Shown: positions 50,654 through 60,923 of the stretch, piece by piece
Position numbering within the stretch: the stretch's first letter is position 1
How the letters are laid out: every line of letters begins with the position of its first letter
Origin: Tritrichomonas musculus
Lineage: Eukaryota; Parabasalia; Tritrichomonadida; Tritrichomonadidae
Assembly: GCA_039105265.1 (NCBI GenBank)
Contig: JAPFFF010000003.1
Location: 7,626,001 to 7,690,000 of the forward strand
Reading direction: 5' to 3'
DNA length: 64,000 nt
Program-made: the position numbers and the translations under genes
The notes under the pieces: generated by a model
Told to the model about the DNA's origin: nothing
The model's database searches: none
Seen by the model: only the letters and a program-made list of their open reading frames with translations

Positions 50654-50983
50654 GGGACCACTATCATATTTTTTTGTAAACATTTCAATATTGAGAAAAC
50701 TCATAGAAAAGAAAATTCAATAGTTGTTATCTCGGAAAAAGTTTAAAACTTTAAAATTTCACCATTCCGATCATTTTTGTAAAATTTTTACTCCTTTCAA
50801 CTTTTAAATTTTTATTGAAAAAAGGGAATAGGCTTAAAAGAAGAATAGAAATAAATGATATGTAATTTATATAATTTATATATACCAAAATATAGCAAAA
50901 ATACTCAAGAAATAATTTTTTTTATGTCAATTAATTTTGTGATAACTCATAGAATTTTTAACATAGAATTTGATAGTGGTCCC
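50654..50983. mobile_element. 330-bp MITE with TTAA target duplication
   Basis: 13-base perfect terminal inverted repeats GGGACCACTATCA at 50654-50666 and 50971-50983. TTAA lies directly outside both ends (50650-50653 and 50984-50987), the signature of piggyBac-type insertion. A longer inner block containing AACTCATAGAA also recurs. No meaningful ORF inside. Confidence 0.8.
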
Positions 50984-51076
50984 TTAAATCATTTGCAGCA
51001 AATGGAAAAAATAGAAAACAAGTTTAAATTACAATAAATCATTTAAGTATATGTATTTTTCTTATTATGGTGATGA

Positions 51077-51244
51077 ACTTCAATTTTATTGTCCCCTCCA
51101 AAAGATATTAGTTGGCAAAGGAACAGCCCAGTATTAAAAATACTCAACAAAAAAGAACAGTTTAATGATATTCATCAACAGATTCAGTTAATTCAATATC
51201 AACACATGCTCAAAAAAACATTTGAAACAATCAAATTTGATTAA
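51077..51244 (+). pseudogene. Gln-rich coding remnant
   Basis: 55 codons open to TAA at 51242, reading SPPKDISWQRNSPVLKILNK and then DIHQQIQLIQYQHMLKKTFE. Composition is clearly protein-like, but there is no start and TGA lies just before. It may be the tail of a gene of the adjoining cluster, cut off by the TTAA element or by decay. Confidence 0.4.
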
Positions 51245-52096
51245 TAATTTTTTCATTACCAATCTAATTGTTTTTCACAAATTTCATTATTTTTTCATAC
51301 TTTTTAATAAATATACAAATTATTTTCATCTATATTTATAAAAAAAATTGATTTACTTTATGCCTACTATAATATGTTCATCAGAATTCCTCAATTTAAT
51401 ATAATATTAGCAATATTTACATGCATTTATATATCTATATTATTTTATATTTTTTAAAATGCATAATAATATTGGTAAAATGATTTTAAAATAAGATATT
51501 TGCATTTTTAATTCTTTTAAATTGAATAGTCTTTATTTAAAAATGCTGAAAATTTAATGACTTTATTTATTTTTATGTTCTCAATATATTTTGAATATGC
51601 TTTCAAAATATTTATTTATAAATATGCTTTATACAGAAAAATAATATATAACAATGTTATATTATAGATAAAATATATTATAAATTATATTAATATATAA
51701 ATATATATATATAATTAAATAATATATAAAAAGTTCCTCTTAGAGCACCTAGAAATATTTTGAATACATACTTGACGTTAAAATTCAATTTCTTCACTTT
51801 TTCTATTTAATATTTTAAAATTGATATTATTCCAATTTCCCTACGACAGATCTTATTTGCTTCTAAATAAAAAATGTTTAAGATAATAAATTAAATTTAT
51901 ATTTTATGATTATTTAACGAAATAAGAAAATTGAAAAAAAAACAAATTCGTTTACCTTTGTTTAATTTCTGAGGAAAAATAAAATTTTAAAATTTATAAC
52001 ATTGAAATAGTGGTCTGATATATCGAATCCAGTTTAGTTGGTACAGGAAATTATTTAAAAATATATATTTTTACGAGAAGATAAATTTATTGAAAA
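51245..52096. other. AT-rich intergenic region
   Basis: About 0.85 kb dominated by A and T, with (TA)n-like stretches near 51650-51730. No gene or element recognised. Confidence 0.6.
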
Positions 52097-54328
52097 TCAT
52101 GCTTTTAAAACGAAAATATGTGAATCAAAATCGCATGGAACATGATCTATTTTTCGCATTGATTCAAATCCAGCGGTTGAGTCAGTTACATTGATCCCAA
52201 TATTCATAAGTTCATTGCCAGGGTGACCTTTGTCTCCATTAACATGATAACATAATTTAGGATCAAGTCCCTGCAAATGAAGCCTACGATATGGAGAATT
52301 GACTTCATTGAGAACTTTATACCAACCAACAATTGCTGTCTTTTTATCTTTAGACACAACCATCCATCCGAGAAAGTTTGTATTAAAAGGTGAAACCAGA
52401 CGATAAAAATCTCCAAATTGAATAACTTGTCTATATTCTTTCATGAATTTTATTTGTTCACGAACCATTTGACGTTCTTCATTGGTCAATTTATTCAAGT
52501 CAAGTTCATAACCAAAAGTGCCGAAATAGGCAACGTTTGCTCTTGTATAGAAAGGAGTGGTCCTGTTTAGTTGATGATTTGGGCAGGCTGAAACATGAGC
52601 TCCTAATGAACTAATTGGATAACAAAATGAAGTTCCATATTGTATTTTCATACGACAAACTGCATCTGTGTTATCTGATGTCCAGCATTGTGGAGCATAA
52701 TACAGCATTCCTGGATCAAATCTTGCTCCTCCTGATGAACATGATTCAAAGAGAATATGAGGGTACTTTGTTGTCAATCTATTATAGAGGCTATAAACAT
52801 TCAAAATATAACGATGTGCAATTTCACCTTGTTGGTTTGCTGGATATCCTCTTGAAAATGTTTCAGTCATAGATCTATTCATATCCCATTTGATATAGGA
52901 TATCTTTGATTCTGATAATATTTTATCCATTTGATTAAAAATGTTATCAACAACTTCTTTTCGTGAAAAGTCAAGGATATGCTGACTTCTTCCAGGTGAT
53001 TCATGACGATCTGGTGTTGAAATTATCCAATCTGGATGAGCTCGATATAGATCTGAATCTTTATTTACCATTTCTGGTTCAAACCAAAGACCAAATTTCA
53101 TTCCAAGTGCCTCAATTCTTTCTGAAAGGCCTTTTATTCCATTCGGAAGTCTTTCTTTATTTGGTTGCCAATCACCAAGTCCTGCGAAATCATTACTTCT
53201 TGCACCAAACCAGCCATCATCAAGTACAAATAATTCAACGCCATCGTTTTTCGCTGTTTCTGCAATTTTAACAAGCTTATCTTCATTAAAATCAAAATAA
53301 GTTGCTTCCCAATTGTTGATAAGAATTGGTCTTGGTTTATCTCTCCATTCTCCTCGTGCGAGTCTTGATCTGTAAAGATCATGGAATGTGTGGCTCATTC
53401 CATTCATTCCTTCAGAGGAATGAACAAATACAACTTCAGGTGTTTGGAAAGATTCTTTTGGTGCAAGTTTCCAATCAAAATTAAGAGGATGAATTCCCAG
53501 TTGGACTCGAGTAACATCCCACGCATCAACCTCAGTTAATGCAATGAAATTGCCAGAGTAAACTAATGAAAAGCCAATTACTTCTCCTTGTGTTTCTGTT
53601 GTACCAGGACGACTTAACATTACAAATGGATTATGATTATGTGAAGAGTGTCCTCTGGTTGAACCAACAATTTGAATTCCTTGAACAAGTTTGGATGAAT
53701 TGATTGATCTTTCACGTGACCAAGCACCATCAAAATGAACAAATTCATAATCGCAATCTGGAAGATCTAATGAAAAACTCATAACTCGTGTTAAGTGCAA
53801 TTCAAGTGATCCATTGTTGACGAATTGAACTGAACGTGCAATTGCTTCATATTCTGCGAAAATTGTATAATTAAGTTTCACATCAAGTCCAATTAATTGA
53901 TCATGAAGATTAATTGTTAATGTCACTGCTTCATCGTCTTTTTCGCAATATGTTGCAGGAAGACCTTCAAGATTTGGTTTTCCAGGTGTAATTGTATGTG
54001 ATTGATAAGTAAGATCAGTAATTGAACTGCCGTTTGGTTGATGAACTACAAATGCAGGTGTGCGAAAATCTGTTGCACCATAACAAGGGTACTCTTGCAT
54101 TGTGCTTTCTAATGAAAATAATCTATTTTCATCAAAAACAGTGGCTTGCATTGCTCTGTTGAAAAAATCAAGTAAGTGATCAAAACTTTCACAGTCATCA
54201 ACAGCTTTTCCATAATATAATTGACCAATATGATTATTTGGTAGTATTTTCATGATATAACTAATTTTTCCATTTGTAATATGGAATGTTTTGGTGCTTT
54301 CATGAAATTTAATGTATTGAGCAAACAT
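52097..54328 (-). CDS. alpha-galactosidase, GH36, bacterial type
   Basis: 743 residues, full length for bacterial GH36 enzymes. Amino beta-sandwich at about 1-320, then the (beta/alpha)8 barrel with ILINNWEATYFDFNE, LFVLDDGWFGAR, GLWFEPEMVN and IKWDMNR, whose Asp482 is the expected nucleophile. FESCSSGGARFDPG and CWTSDNTDA follow; Asp552 is the expected acid/base. The C-terminal beta domain is complete. It releases terminal alpha-1,6-linked galactose (melibiose, raffinose-type sugars or host glycans). No signal peptide, so probably cytosolic. Closeness to Firmicutes-type enzymes suggests lateral acquisition; the copy is undamaged and has a host-style initiator (TCATTTTTT) 8 bases before the ATG, pointing to expression. 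Its neighbours are a decayed GH13 gene and mobile DNA. Confidence 0.92.
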   Translation of the reverse strand: MFAQYIKFHESTKTFHITNGKISYIMKILPNNHIGQLYYGKAVDDCESFDHLLDFFNRAMQATVFDENRLFSLESTMQEYPCYGATDFRTPAFVVHQPNGSSITDLTYQSHTITPGKPNLEGLPATYCEKDDEAVTLTINLHDQLIGLDVKLNYTIFAEYEAIARSVQFVNNGSLELHLTRVMSFSLDLPDCDYEFVHFDGAWSRERSINSSKLVQGIQIVGSTRGHSSHNHNPFVMLSRPGTTETQGEVIGFSLVYSGNFIALTEVDAWDVTRVQLGIHPLNFDWKLAPKESFQTPEVVFVHSSEGMNGMSHTFHDLYRSRLARGEWRDKPRPILINNWEATYFDFNEDKLVKIAETAKNDGVELFVLDDGWFGARSNDFAGLGDWQPNKERLPNGIKGLSERIEALGMKFGLWFEPEMVNKDSDLYRAHPDWIISTPDRHESPGRSQHILDFSRKEVVDNIFNQMDKILSESKISYIKWDMNRSMTETFSRGYPANQQGEIAHRYILNVYSLYNRLTTKYPHILFESCSSGGARFDPGMLYYAPQCWTSDNTDAVCRMKIQYGTSFCYPISSLGAHVSACPNHQLNRTTPFYTRANVAYFGTFGYELDLNKLTNEERQMVREQIKFMKEYRQVIQFGDFYRLVSPFNTNFLGWMVVSKDKKTAIVGWYKVLNEVNSPYRRLHLQGLDPKLCYHVNGDKGHPGNELMNIGINVTDSTAGFESMRKIDHVPCDFDSHIFVLKA

Positions 54329-54330
54329 TA

Positions 54331-54338
54331 AAAAATGA
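54331..54338 (-). promoter_or_regulatory. initiator motif of GH36 gene
   Basis: On the minus strand TCATTTTT with the A at 54336, 8 bases before the ATG at 54328; same class as at eIF3D and NTF2. Confidence 0.55.
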
Positions 54339-54783
54339 AGTGCTTAAAATGTTATGTTCTTAAAATTTTATTTCATTTTGAAATATATTTCAGAACATAA
54401 AATTGAAAAAGTTTAGTTCATTCTTTTATATCAAAAAAGTTCTAATATAAAAGAACTTTTTGAATATGATAAAAAAGTTTAAACTTTTTGAAGAAGTAAA
54501 TGACCATTTACTTATCTTCTATCAACGGAGACGTATTTAAATAATAATAATAATAATATAATAATAATAATGTTTTAATTCAGCGATATAGATTTATCAA
54601 TAAAAATTATAAGTTGTTCTATTGTTATTTTCTCAGAATATTCAATTTCCACTCAATTTTTATAGAATATTCTTAGATTTTATGATTTTTTAGTTTTTTT
54701 TAACATTTGTATTATTCATCACTTAAAACTTTGGTGCTTTTTTAATTCACTTAAATATATGCCCCCAGAACATTTTATTGAGT
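54339..54783. other. intergenic, no gene seen
   Basis: Contains a run of ATA/ATT triplets at 54540-54572. No gene recognised. Confidence 0.6.
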
Positions 54784-55014
54784 TATGATCCCGATTGTAT
54801 TAACATTTTTTTAAGTGGAACTGGAATCTCTAAAATTTTAGCATCAAGCCAGCTTGGAAATCGATTTTATGGAACACCCGAATTTATAGCACCTGAAATA
54901 ATCAAGCATCAACAATATGATTTTAAAGTTGATACTTGATCTCTTGGTATTACAATTTTTGTAAAGTTATCTGATCGTCATCCTTTCCCAAATAAGGTTT
55001 ATATAAGATTGAAA
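54784..55014 (+). pseudogene. protein kinase fragment (activation segment and after)
   Basis: Reads SGTGISKILASSQLGNRFYG, then TPEFIAPEIIKHQQYDFKVD, T, TGA, SLGITIF. This covers the kinase region from DFG (now SGTG) to subdomain IX, where the TGA replaces the usual Trp of DTWSLG. No amino lobe. A dead fragment of a CAMK-like or similar kinase. Confidence 0.75.
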
Positions 55015-55190
55015 TTCCGCAATACTATAAAAGGCAAGTTGAATTACAGCATTTTGACTAATAAAGATTTTTTTTTTTATTTCATTTAGTTTTTTTAAAC
55101 TTCATCTATTAATTTTCTACCAATTTAGAAAAAAATGGACTTTCATCAGGATTGAATGACAAACAATTTTTTTATTTCGAAAAAAGTAAT

Positions 55191-55544
55191 TTATGTTGCT
55201 TGAAAAAAAAAAAAAAAGGCTGCTTTTTCCCCAAATGAAACTTCTCCAATGCTAATTTGAGGATATTGTTCATTTGTTAAGATGAAGAACATAACAACAT
55301 CAAATGAATAAACGTCCACTTTTGCATTATAATGAGAACTTTCATTCAAAGTGCCAACACCCGTTATTTTTGTTTGTGAGTCAGAGTCCGAAATGCATGT
55401 AATTCTGAAATCGCAGATTTTCACATGATTATTTTTATCAATCAAAATGTTTTCACATATAACAGTTACTCGGTTCAAATCCCTCATCTTTATAGCAACC
55501 GAGTAACAGTTATTTGCTATATTTTTATCTCTTTGTATGTACAA
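55191..55544 (-). pseudogene. fragment of an RCC1-kinase-type kinase domain
   Basis: Reads AIKMRDLNR, six odd residues, then CENILIDKNNHVKICDF, and later SSHYNAKVDVYSFDVVMFFI and YPQISIGEV, closely like the kinase part of the gene at 27980. DFG has become DFR, HRDLKP is disrupted by an extra segment, and the end runs into an A/T tract. Within it AACAGTTACTCGGTT (55461-55475) has a near-perfect inverted copy at 55497-55511. Non-functional. Confidence 0.75.
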
Positions 55545-55545
55545 T

Positions 55546-55564
55546 AAAAAAAAAAAAAAAAAAA
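55546..55564 (+). repeat. poly(A) tract, 19 bases
   Basis: Uninterrupted A run between the kinase fragment and the BspA pseudogene. Confidence 0.85.
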
Positions 55565-58010
55565 CATTTTTTATTTCAATACAACAACGTTTGGTTTGAA
55601 TACTTTTACTAACTCATGAGGGGCTAGAATGACCCAATTTTTATCAAGAAGCAATTTTTAGGAAGTACCTAAAAAGAATAATTCAGAATTACTATCAAAT
55701 TCAATGATTTTAAGTCGAATGCATTGAAAGAAAGCTTTATCGCTAATTTGTCTAACATTTGAAGGAATGCAAATACTATTAATCGATGTGTTTGAAAATG
55801 GATTTGTTTCAATTATTCTCAATTTTGAATTTTCAGCAAAATCTACATATTTAAGATATTTACAAAATTCAAAAGCAGAGCTTTTAATTAACTCAACATT
55901 CGAAGGAATTGTAATACTTTTTATAGATGTATAAGAAAAAGTACGTTTTTTAATTTCTACTAATTTTGAATCCGGCAAAAATGAAATTTCTTTGAGACTT
56001 TTACGCGTTCTAACGGCATCACCTAATATTTTTGTTATAATTGATGGAATTATAATTTTTTTTCCTTCTCTTTTTGATTGAAATCAAAACAACATATGTG
56101 CGACTGTTTGGAGATGATTTTCCTAAAAGCATTGAATTATTAAAATAAAAAAAGTTATTATTTTTGGGTGATATCGAAATGTGATTCAATTTTTGCATCA
56201 TAAAAGACCATCCTGGTTTGAGTTCTATTACATTAGAAGGAATTATTAGAGATTCAATCGATATATTAGAGACTTATCAAAATTATTTTTAATTTTAAAA
56301 TTCCAACGATATTTTGCATTAAATGTATTTATTAGAAAAAATACTAGTAATTCAATTAAATTGAGTTTTTTCAGATAATAACTTTTTGGCCAAAAAGAAT
56401 TACATTTGCAAAAAAGTTGTCATCTTTTGAAAAAATTAATTTTTTCACAAAAAAAATTATTTTGTTTCAATTTGCAATTTTTTTGAAATAACTTTTTTTA
56501 TTGATTACAAAAAGTATTTGCCATTTAAATATCTTTTTTAAAATAATTTTTTTTTGTGCAAATATATCTTTAAAAAATTTAAAGAAATTGCTCATATTAT
56601 GATTACAAATTATTTGCAATTATTTATAAATGCTTTTATTCATAAATTAGATGTAATTATGAGTAAAAATTGATATAACTTTATTGTTGCTGTGAGGTTT
56701 GCAGGATATGTGCTCTACAAAAATGTAAAATAGAAATAAAATATTTCAAAAGAAAAAAATTATTGTTCATAAAAGATTGCTATGATTGGTTGTCGTGCTC
56801 ACATATTATTGTACTTTCTTAGAAACAAAGAAGTTGTTCTTTTTTATTTCCAAAGTTTTAGAGATAATTTTCATTCTTCTCAATTTATTAAAATATTGAT
56901 AACCTTGAATATTTTTATTATTGGTTTTTGTAAATAGTATATTGTAATTTACGCAAAAAAAATTTGTTTTTGTAAATAGTATATTGTAATTTTTATTATA
57001 AAATTATTTTTTTTATAACAAAAACCATTGCAAATATGCAACAACAAGTTTTTTCAAAATTATATTTATTTTTGAAATAAATCAATTTATTCAAAATTTT
57101 ATCGATTTTTTGTTTTCACTTCAAAATAATCGTAAAAAATTGTTATTTTAAAAAACAAATATTTTTTTAAATAGAGATTTCTTTTGCGTTTTTTCAGGAT
57201 TTTTTAAAATTAAATTGTTTTTAATATATAAATCATGGAATTTTAAAAAAGCTAAGACTTTTTCCTTAGTCTCTATTAAAAAAAAAAAAAAAAAATGGAA
57301 TTATTAAATGTTCTCAAATTTGATTCCTCTTGAAAATCAACTGTTTTCAATTTAGTGCAGTTTTTAAATGAACAATCATCAATTTGGTTAAAAGAAGCAG
57401 GAATTATTATATGTTCAATTGATGTTTCATAAAAAGCACTTTTTCCAATTGATTTAAGATTAGATTTTTCGGCAAATTCAATTTTTCGGAGATTTTTGCA
57501 TGAGTAAAATGCACTATCGCCAATTCTATTAACATGAGAAGGAATAGTGATATGTTTTAATGAAGAACAATAAAAGGACTCCTCTCCAATCGATTCTAAT
57601 ATGGAATCATTCAAAAAATCAATCTTTTTTAATTTTGAACAAGAATGAAACGCACAGGATGAAATATGCTTGATAAAAGATGGAATTGATGCAACTTCTA
57701 TATTTTTTCTTGCAAAGAATAGAACATCGAAATATTTATTCTTATAATGAGATTTTTTATGAATAAATGAATCATTATAATAACAATAAAATGAATTATC
57801 AATCGATTCAAGAGTTATGCTATTTAAATTATTAATTCCAAAAAAAAAGGCTGTAATTCAACTACCTTTGATGGAATTACAATATTTTCTAATGGACAAT
57901 TGCAAAAAACATTATTTTCTATTGAAACAAGTTCAGATTCTTTTGAAAAAATAACTTCTTTTAAATTTTTACAATCACGAAATGCTGATTGTTGAATTAC
58001 TATTTAACAT
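55565..58010 (-). pseudogene. BspA-like leucine-rich repeat gene, interrupted
   Basis: Read from 58010 down: QSAFRDCKNLKEVIFSKESE, then CPLENIVIPSKVVELQ, a frameshift at T9 (57840-57848), FARKNIEVASIPSFIKHISS and LESIGEESFYCSSLKHITIP to NLRTFNNSIF near 57300. After a roughly 1-kb insert the repeats resume with SIESLIIPSNVIELKPGWSF and ISISPKNNNFFYF, shift frame once near 56060, and run to LGTS, TAA at 55658. A possible continuation (LDKNWVILAPHELVKVF) follows in the same frame. There is no intact amino end. The family is the expanded BspA-like group of trichomonads, some members being surface proteins. Two shifts plus an insertion make it non-functional. Confidence 0.8.
56269..57273. mobile_element. 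about 1-kb insertion in BspA gene, TA-flanked
   Basis: TA lies on each side (56267-56268 and 57274-57275). Ends begin GAGACTTATC on the left and, reverse-complemented, GAGACTAAGG on the right. Only the first six bases match perfectly, so the terminal repeats are short or eroded. The clean break in the BspA repeat protein at exactly these points supports an insertion. The interior is A/T-rich with no ORF. Confidence 0.6.
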
Positions 58011-58072
58011 CAATTGAATATATAAAAATTCCTCAGCATCAATCACGAAAGATACTGTAATAAAAAAATTGA

Positions 58073-58160
58073 TGCATCTTTTTATTTTTTTACATAATTT
58101 TTACCGAGACTTACATCAAAAGGAAGGATCGGTAAAAATTTTGTAAAATAAAAAGATGCA
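58073..58160. repeat. long imperfect inverted repeat (hairpin)
   Basis: TGCATCTTTTTATTT at the left and AAATAAAAAGATGCA at the right, extending inward to TTTTTACCGA / TCGGTAAAAA, form a stem of about 32 bp with a loop of roughly 20 bases. It lies between the BspA pseudogene and the end of the RCC1-kinase gene. Confidence 0.8.
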
Positions 58161-58421
58161 TTTTTTTTAACATGAATAGTCTCAGTAAATATTATTCTAC
58201 ATTTTCTTCTTATTTTTTTCTATTAGTTCTCTCAAAAAGCTGAGGCACAATCTCTCTTACAATATAAAAGATTTTTTTTAGAATATTCAATTTCGTAAAA
58301 TCAGAATATCTTAATTAATTTTGATTATTAATTAAATATTATACGTTACATATTACTATTTGTATTTGTATTTATTTATAAATGCCAATACAATTTTTTA
58401 AAGTTTTAGATGATGTTTTTT

Positions 58422-60887
58422 TCAAATTAGATTCATTTGATTATTTTTGAGAGTTTCATAAAGATCTTCAAAAGATGGACGATCATTGGGTGAAGGCGAA
58501 AGGCAATCTTTCAAGATTTTCTGAGTGATTGGTGTAAATGTTTCTGGGACAGAAAATTGAATTTCTTTAACAACGTCAGCAAAGTTGAAATCTGGATATT
58601 GTCCGCCTGATGCAATGAAGTATACAACAACACCAAATGCATAAACATCAACCTTTTCATTATAATCTTTTCGTCCTTGAAGAAGTTCGGGAGACATGAA
58701 AAATTGTGAGCCAGCTAATTGAGTTCTTGTTGCTGTTTCAGTTTCCAATTCGATCAACGTGCAAAGTCCAAAATCGCACACTTTTGCGTGCTTGTCTTTG
58801 TCGAGGAGAATGTTCGCTGGCTTCAGGTCTCTGTGAATCAATCCAGCCGCATGAACGTACCTCATTGCGTCGCAAACTTCAACAATAATTCGTTTTCGAT
58901 CAATTGTGCTGAGTTTCTTAATGTAGTCGCTTCCCAACGTGTGTCGACAGTATTCCATAAGAATTGCTGGCGGATTATGCGAGTCACCAAAGAAGAAGCC
59001 ATAAACTTTGATGATGTAAGGGTGATTTAACATGTTTAATACTTCGTATTCAGCATAAAATTTATTAATTTTGTCCATATCAAGTTCAACTTCTTTTACT
59101 TGGTCTTCGCTATCACTTTCACTGTCACTTTCGGCATTGAGATCAATGGTAGCTTTTTTCTTTACTAATTCAATTTTTAAAATTTTGAGTGAGTATTTTT
59201 CTTCTCGTGTAACTTTGAAGACAGTAGACGTTGCTCCTTGCCCGATTTCTTCTTTCTTTTTCTCTAACAATTTGCTCATCATGGAAGAATCAATAACATC
59301 AATGTCGTTTTGTCCATTCGCTATTATGACATTGGAATCTGGCTTAATGCTTGCGATTTGTTCTTTGAGAGATTTTAGAGCAGCCTGCAATTCAATGATC
59401 ACCTTTTGCTGCGATGAATTCTTGGTATCAAGCTCTGCAATCGCTTTTTTTTGAGTTGAATTCACCGTAGAAAGCTTTTTAACAATCTTTTCTTGGGACG
59501 AATTCTTTTCATTCAGATCTTCAATAGTTTTTTCTTGTGCCAAATTCTTTTCATTCAGATCTTTAATAATTTTTTCTTGCAATGAAATCTTTTCATTCAG
59601 ATCTTTAATAGTTTTTTCTTGTAATGAAATTTTCTCATTTAATTTTGCAATAACTATTTCATTTGAAGTATTTTGATCATCCAATTCTTCAATTGCTTCT
59701 TCTTGTGACAAATTCACCTCTTTTTGTTTTTCATCTGTTTTTTCTTGTGATATTTTGTTTTGTTGTGTTAATTTTGGCATTTCTTTCTGATTATTTTGAT
59801 CATCATTGTTCATTAGATTTAGTTCGATTCGCCTGTTTGGCATGTTTGGAGGCAAATCATTACCTGTGAAAACGGCCGATATTTTATTGCCTGCAATGCA
59901 AAAGGAAGCTCCTTCAATTGGTGTCATAAATAATTTTCCATAATTTAAATCAGATGCATCAATCAAAAGTTGTCCAAAATCGTTGCATCCACAAGCTAAA
60001 ATATCACCATTTTCTGTCTGAAAGAGTGAATGATTTTGGCCAGCATAAGCCTTTGCGATTTTTTTGTAATCAAGTCCTTTAATTAGTTCAAAATTTTGAT
60101 AATTCTTCTTTTTTTTAGTTTTAAATTGTTCAGATAAAAGTTTTCCGAATGCAAGAACTTTTTGGTCTTTAGTAACAGCCAAAAAGTGCTCATATGTGCC
60201 TGAAATCCAAACAACTTCATACTTCAAAAGTTCATAAACTTCGTTAAATTTCAATTTCTTTGCTATTTTTGATATGAAGACATGGTTATTCGCACTTAGT
60301 GCAACAATAGAATTGTTGCCGCAAGCAATACTAACCGCTTTTTCATTATTTGGCAAAAAAAAGGCTTCAACTTCAGATGTAGGATTTTTAAAAAGTAAAT
60401 CATCAATGTGAATAATTGCTCCTTCAGTGTCAATTGCCGCCAAAGTGGAATAACCGCTGTAAATTGAAACAGGCGGATTTTTCATGTTAACAAAAATCGG
60501 TAATAAACGATATTTTTTGACGTAGGCAAGAGATTTTTTACCATCTGGTTTTGAAATAAGGTAAAGAGTTGAGTCGTTACTGCAAGCAGCAGAAATAAAA
60601 GTGACATCTTTTTCATTATTAATTTGAACTTCAACGGGTTCAGGAAGTAGTGTTTTGGGAAGTAATGCACTAATAATACCGGAGGTATTATCACCAACGG
60701 CATAAGCTTTTCCATCCTTTGTGGTCCAAACTGCATGATCAGTATAAATAGAATATGATGAGATTGAAGAAATGTCGAGATTTGATTTACACGGAGGGCA
60801 TACAATAGAATTTCTACCTGATTTTTTCGTTGAATTTGGTCTAAGTTGGTGGTAATTATTTAGTCCGCAAGTAAGTAAAGAACTCAT
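58422..60887 (-). CDS. RCC1-like repeat protein kinase (copy 2)
   Basis: About 821 residues from ATG 60887 (MSSLLTCGLNNYHQLRPNST); the ORF is open 12 codons further but without an ATG. RCC1-type repeats cover about 1-350 (AYAVGDNTSGII, LACGCNDFGQLL), ending ELPPNMPNxxIEL-like sequence (DLPPNMPNRRIELNL) shared with copy 1. About 370-520 is a coiled coil with five repeats of LNEKISLQEKTIKD type. The last 270 residues are a Ser/Thr kinase with GQGATSTV, SLKIL, HRDLKPANILLD, DFGLC and GSQFFMSPE. Catalytic residues complete. The propeller may bind a partner or substrate; the coiled coil suggests oligomerisation. The pair with 27980 shows lineage duplication. Substrates unknown. Confidence 0.87.
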   Translation of the reverse strand: MSSLLTCGLNNYHQLRPNSTKKSGRNSIVCPPCKSNLDISSISSYSIYTDHAVWTTKDGKAYAVGDNTSGIISALLPKTLLPEPVEVQINNEKDVTFISAACSNDSTLYLISKPDGKKSLAYVKKYRLLPIFVNMKNPPVSIYSGYSTLAAIDTEGAIIHIDDLLFKNPTSEVEAFFLPNNEKAVSIACGNNSIVALSANNHVFISKIAKKLKFNEVYELLKYEVVWISGTYEHFLAVTKDQKVLAFGKLLSEQFKTKKKKNYQNFELIKGLDYKKIAKAYAGQNHSLFQTENGDILACGCNDFGQLLIDASDLNYGKLFMTPIEGASFCIAGNKISAVFTGNDLPPNMPNRRIELNLMNNDDQNNQKEMPKLTQQNKISQEKTDEKQKEVNLSQEEAIEELDDQNTSNEIVIAKLNEKISLQEKTIKDLNEKISLQEKIIKDLNEKNLAQEKTIEDLNEKNSSQEKIVKKLSTVNSTQKKAIAELDTKNSSQQKVIIELQAALKSLKEQIASIKPDSNVIIANGQNDIDVIDSSMMSKLLEKKKEEIGQGATSTVFKVTREEKYSLKILKIELVKKKATIDLNAESDSESDSEDQVKEVELDMDKINKFYAEYEVLNMLNHPYIIKVYGFFFGDSHNPPAILMEYCRHTLGSDYIKKLSTIDRKRIIVEVCDAMRYVHAAGLIHRDLKPANILLDKDKHAKVCDFGLCTLIELETETATRTQLAGSQFFMSPELLQGRKDYNEKVDVYAFGVVVYFIASGGQYPDFNFADVVKEIQFSVPETFTPITQKILKDCLSPSPNDRPSFEDLYETLKNNQMNLI

Positions 60888-60923
60888 GAAAAATTGAATA
60901 AAAATTGATTCAATACGAATCAA

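Noticed and set aside
55440..55530. Possible second tRNA (GGTTCAAATCCC looks like a T arm)
   Set aside because: No acceptor or anticodon stems can be formed; the sequence is part of a decayed kinase fragment with a fold-back repeat.
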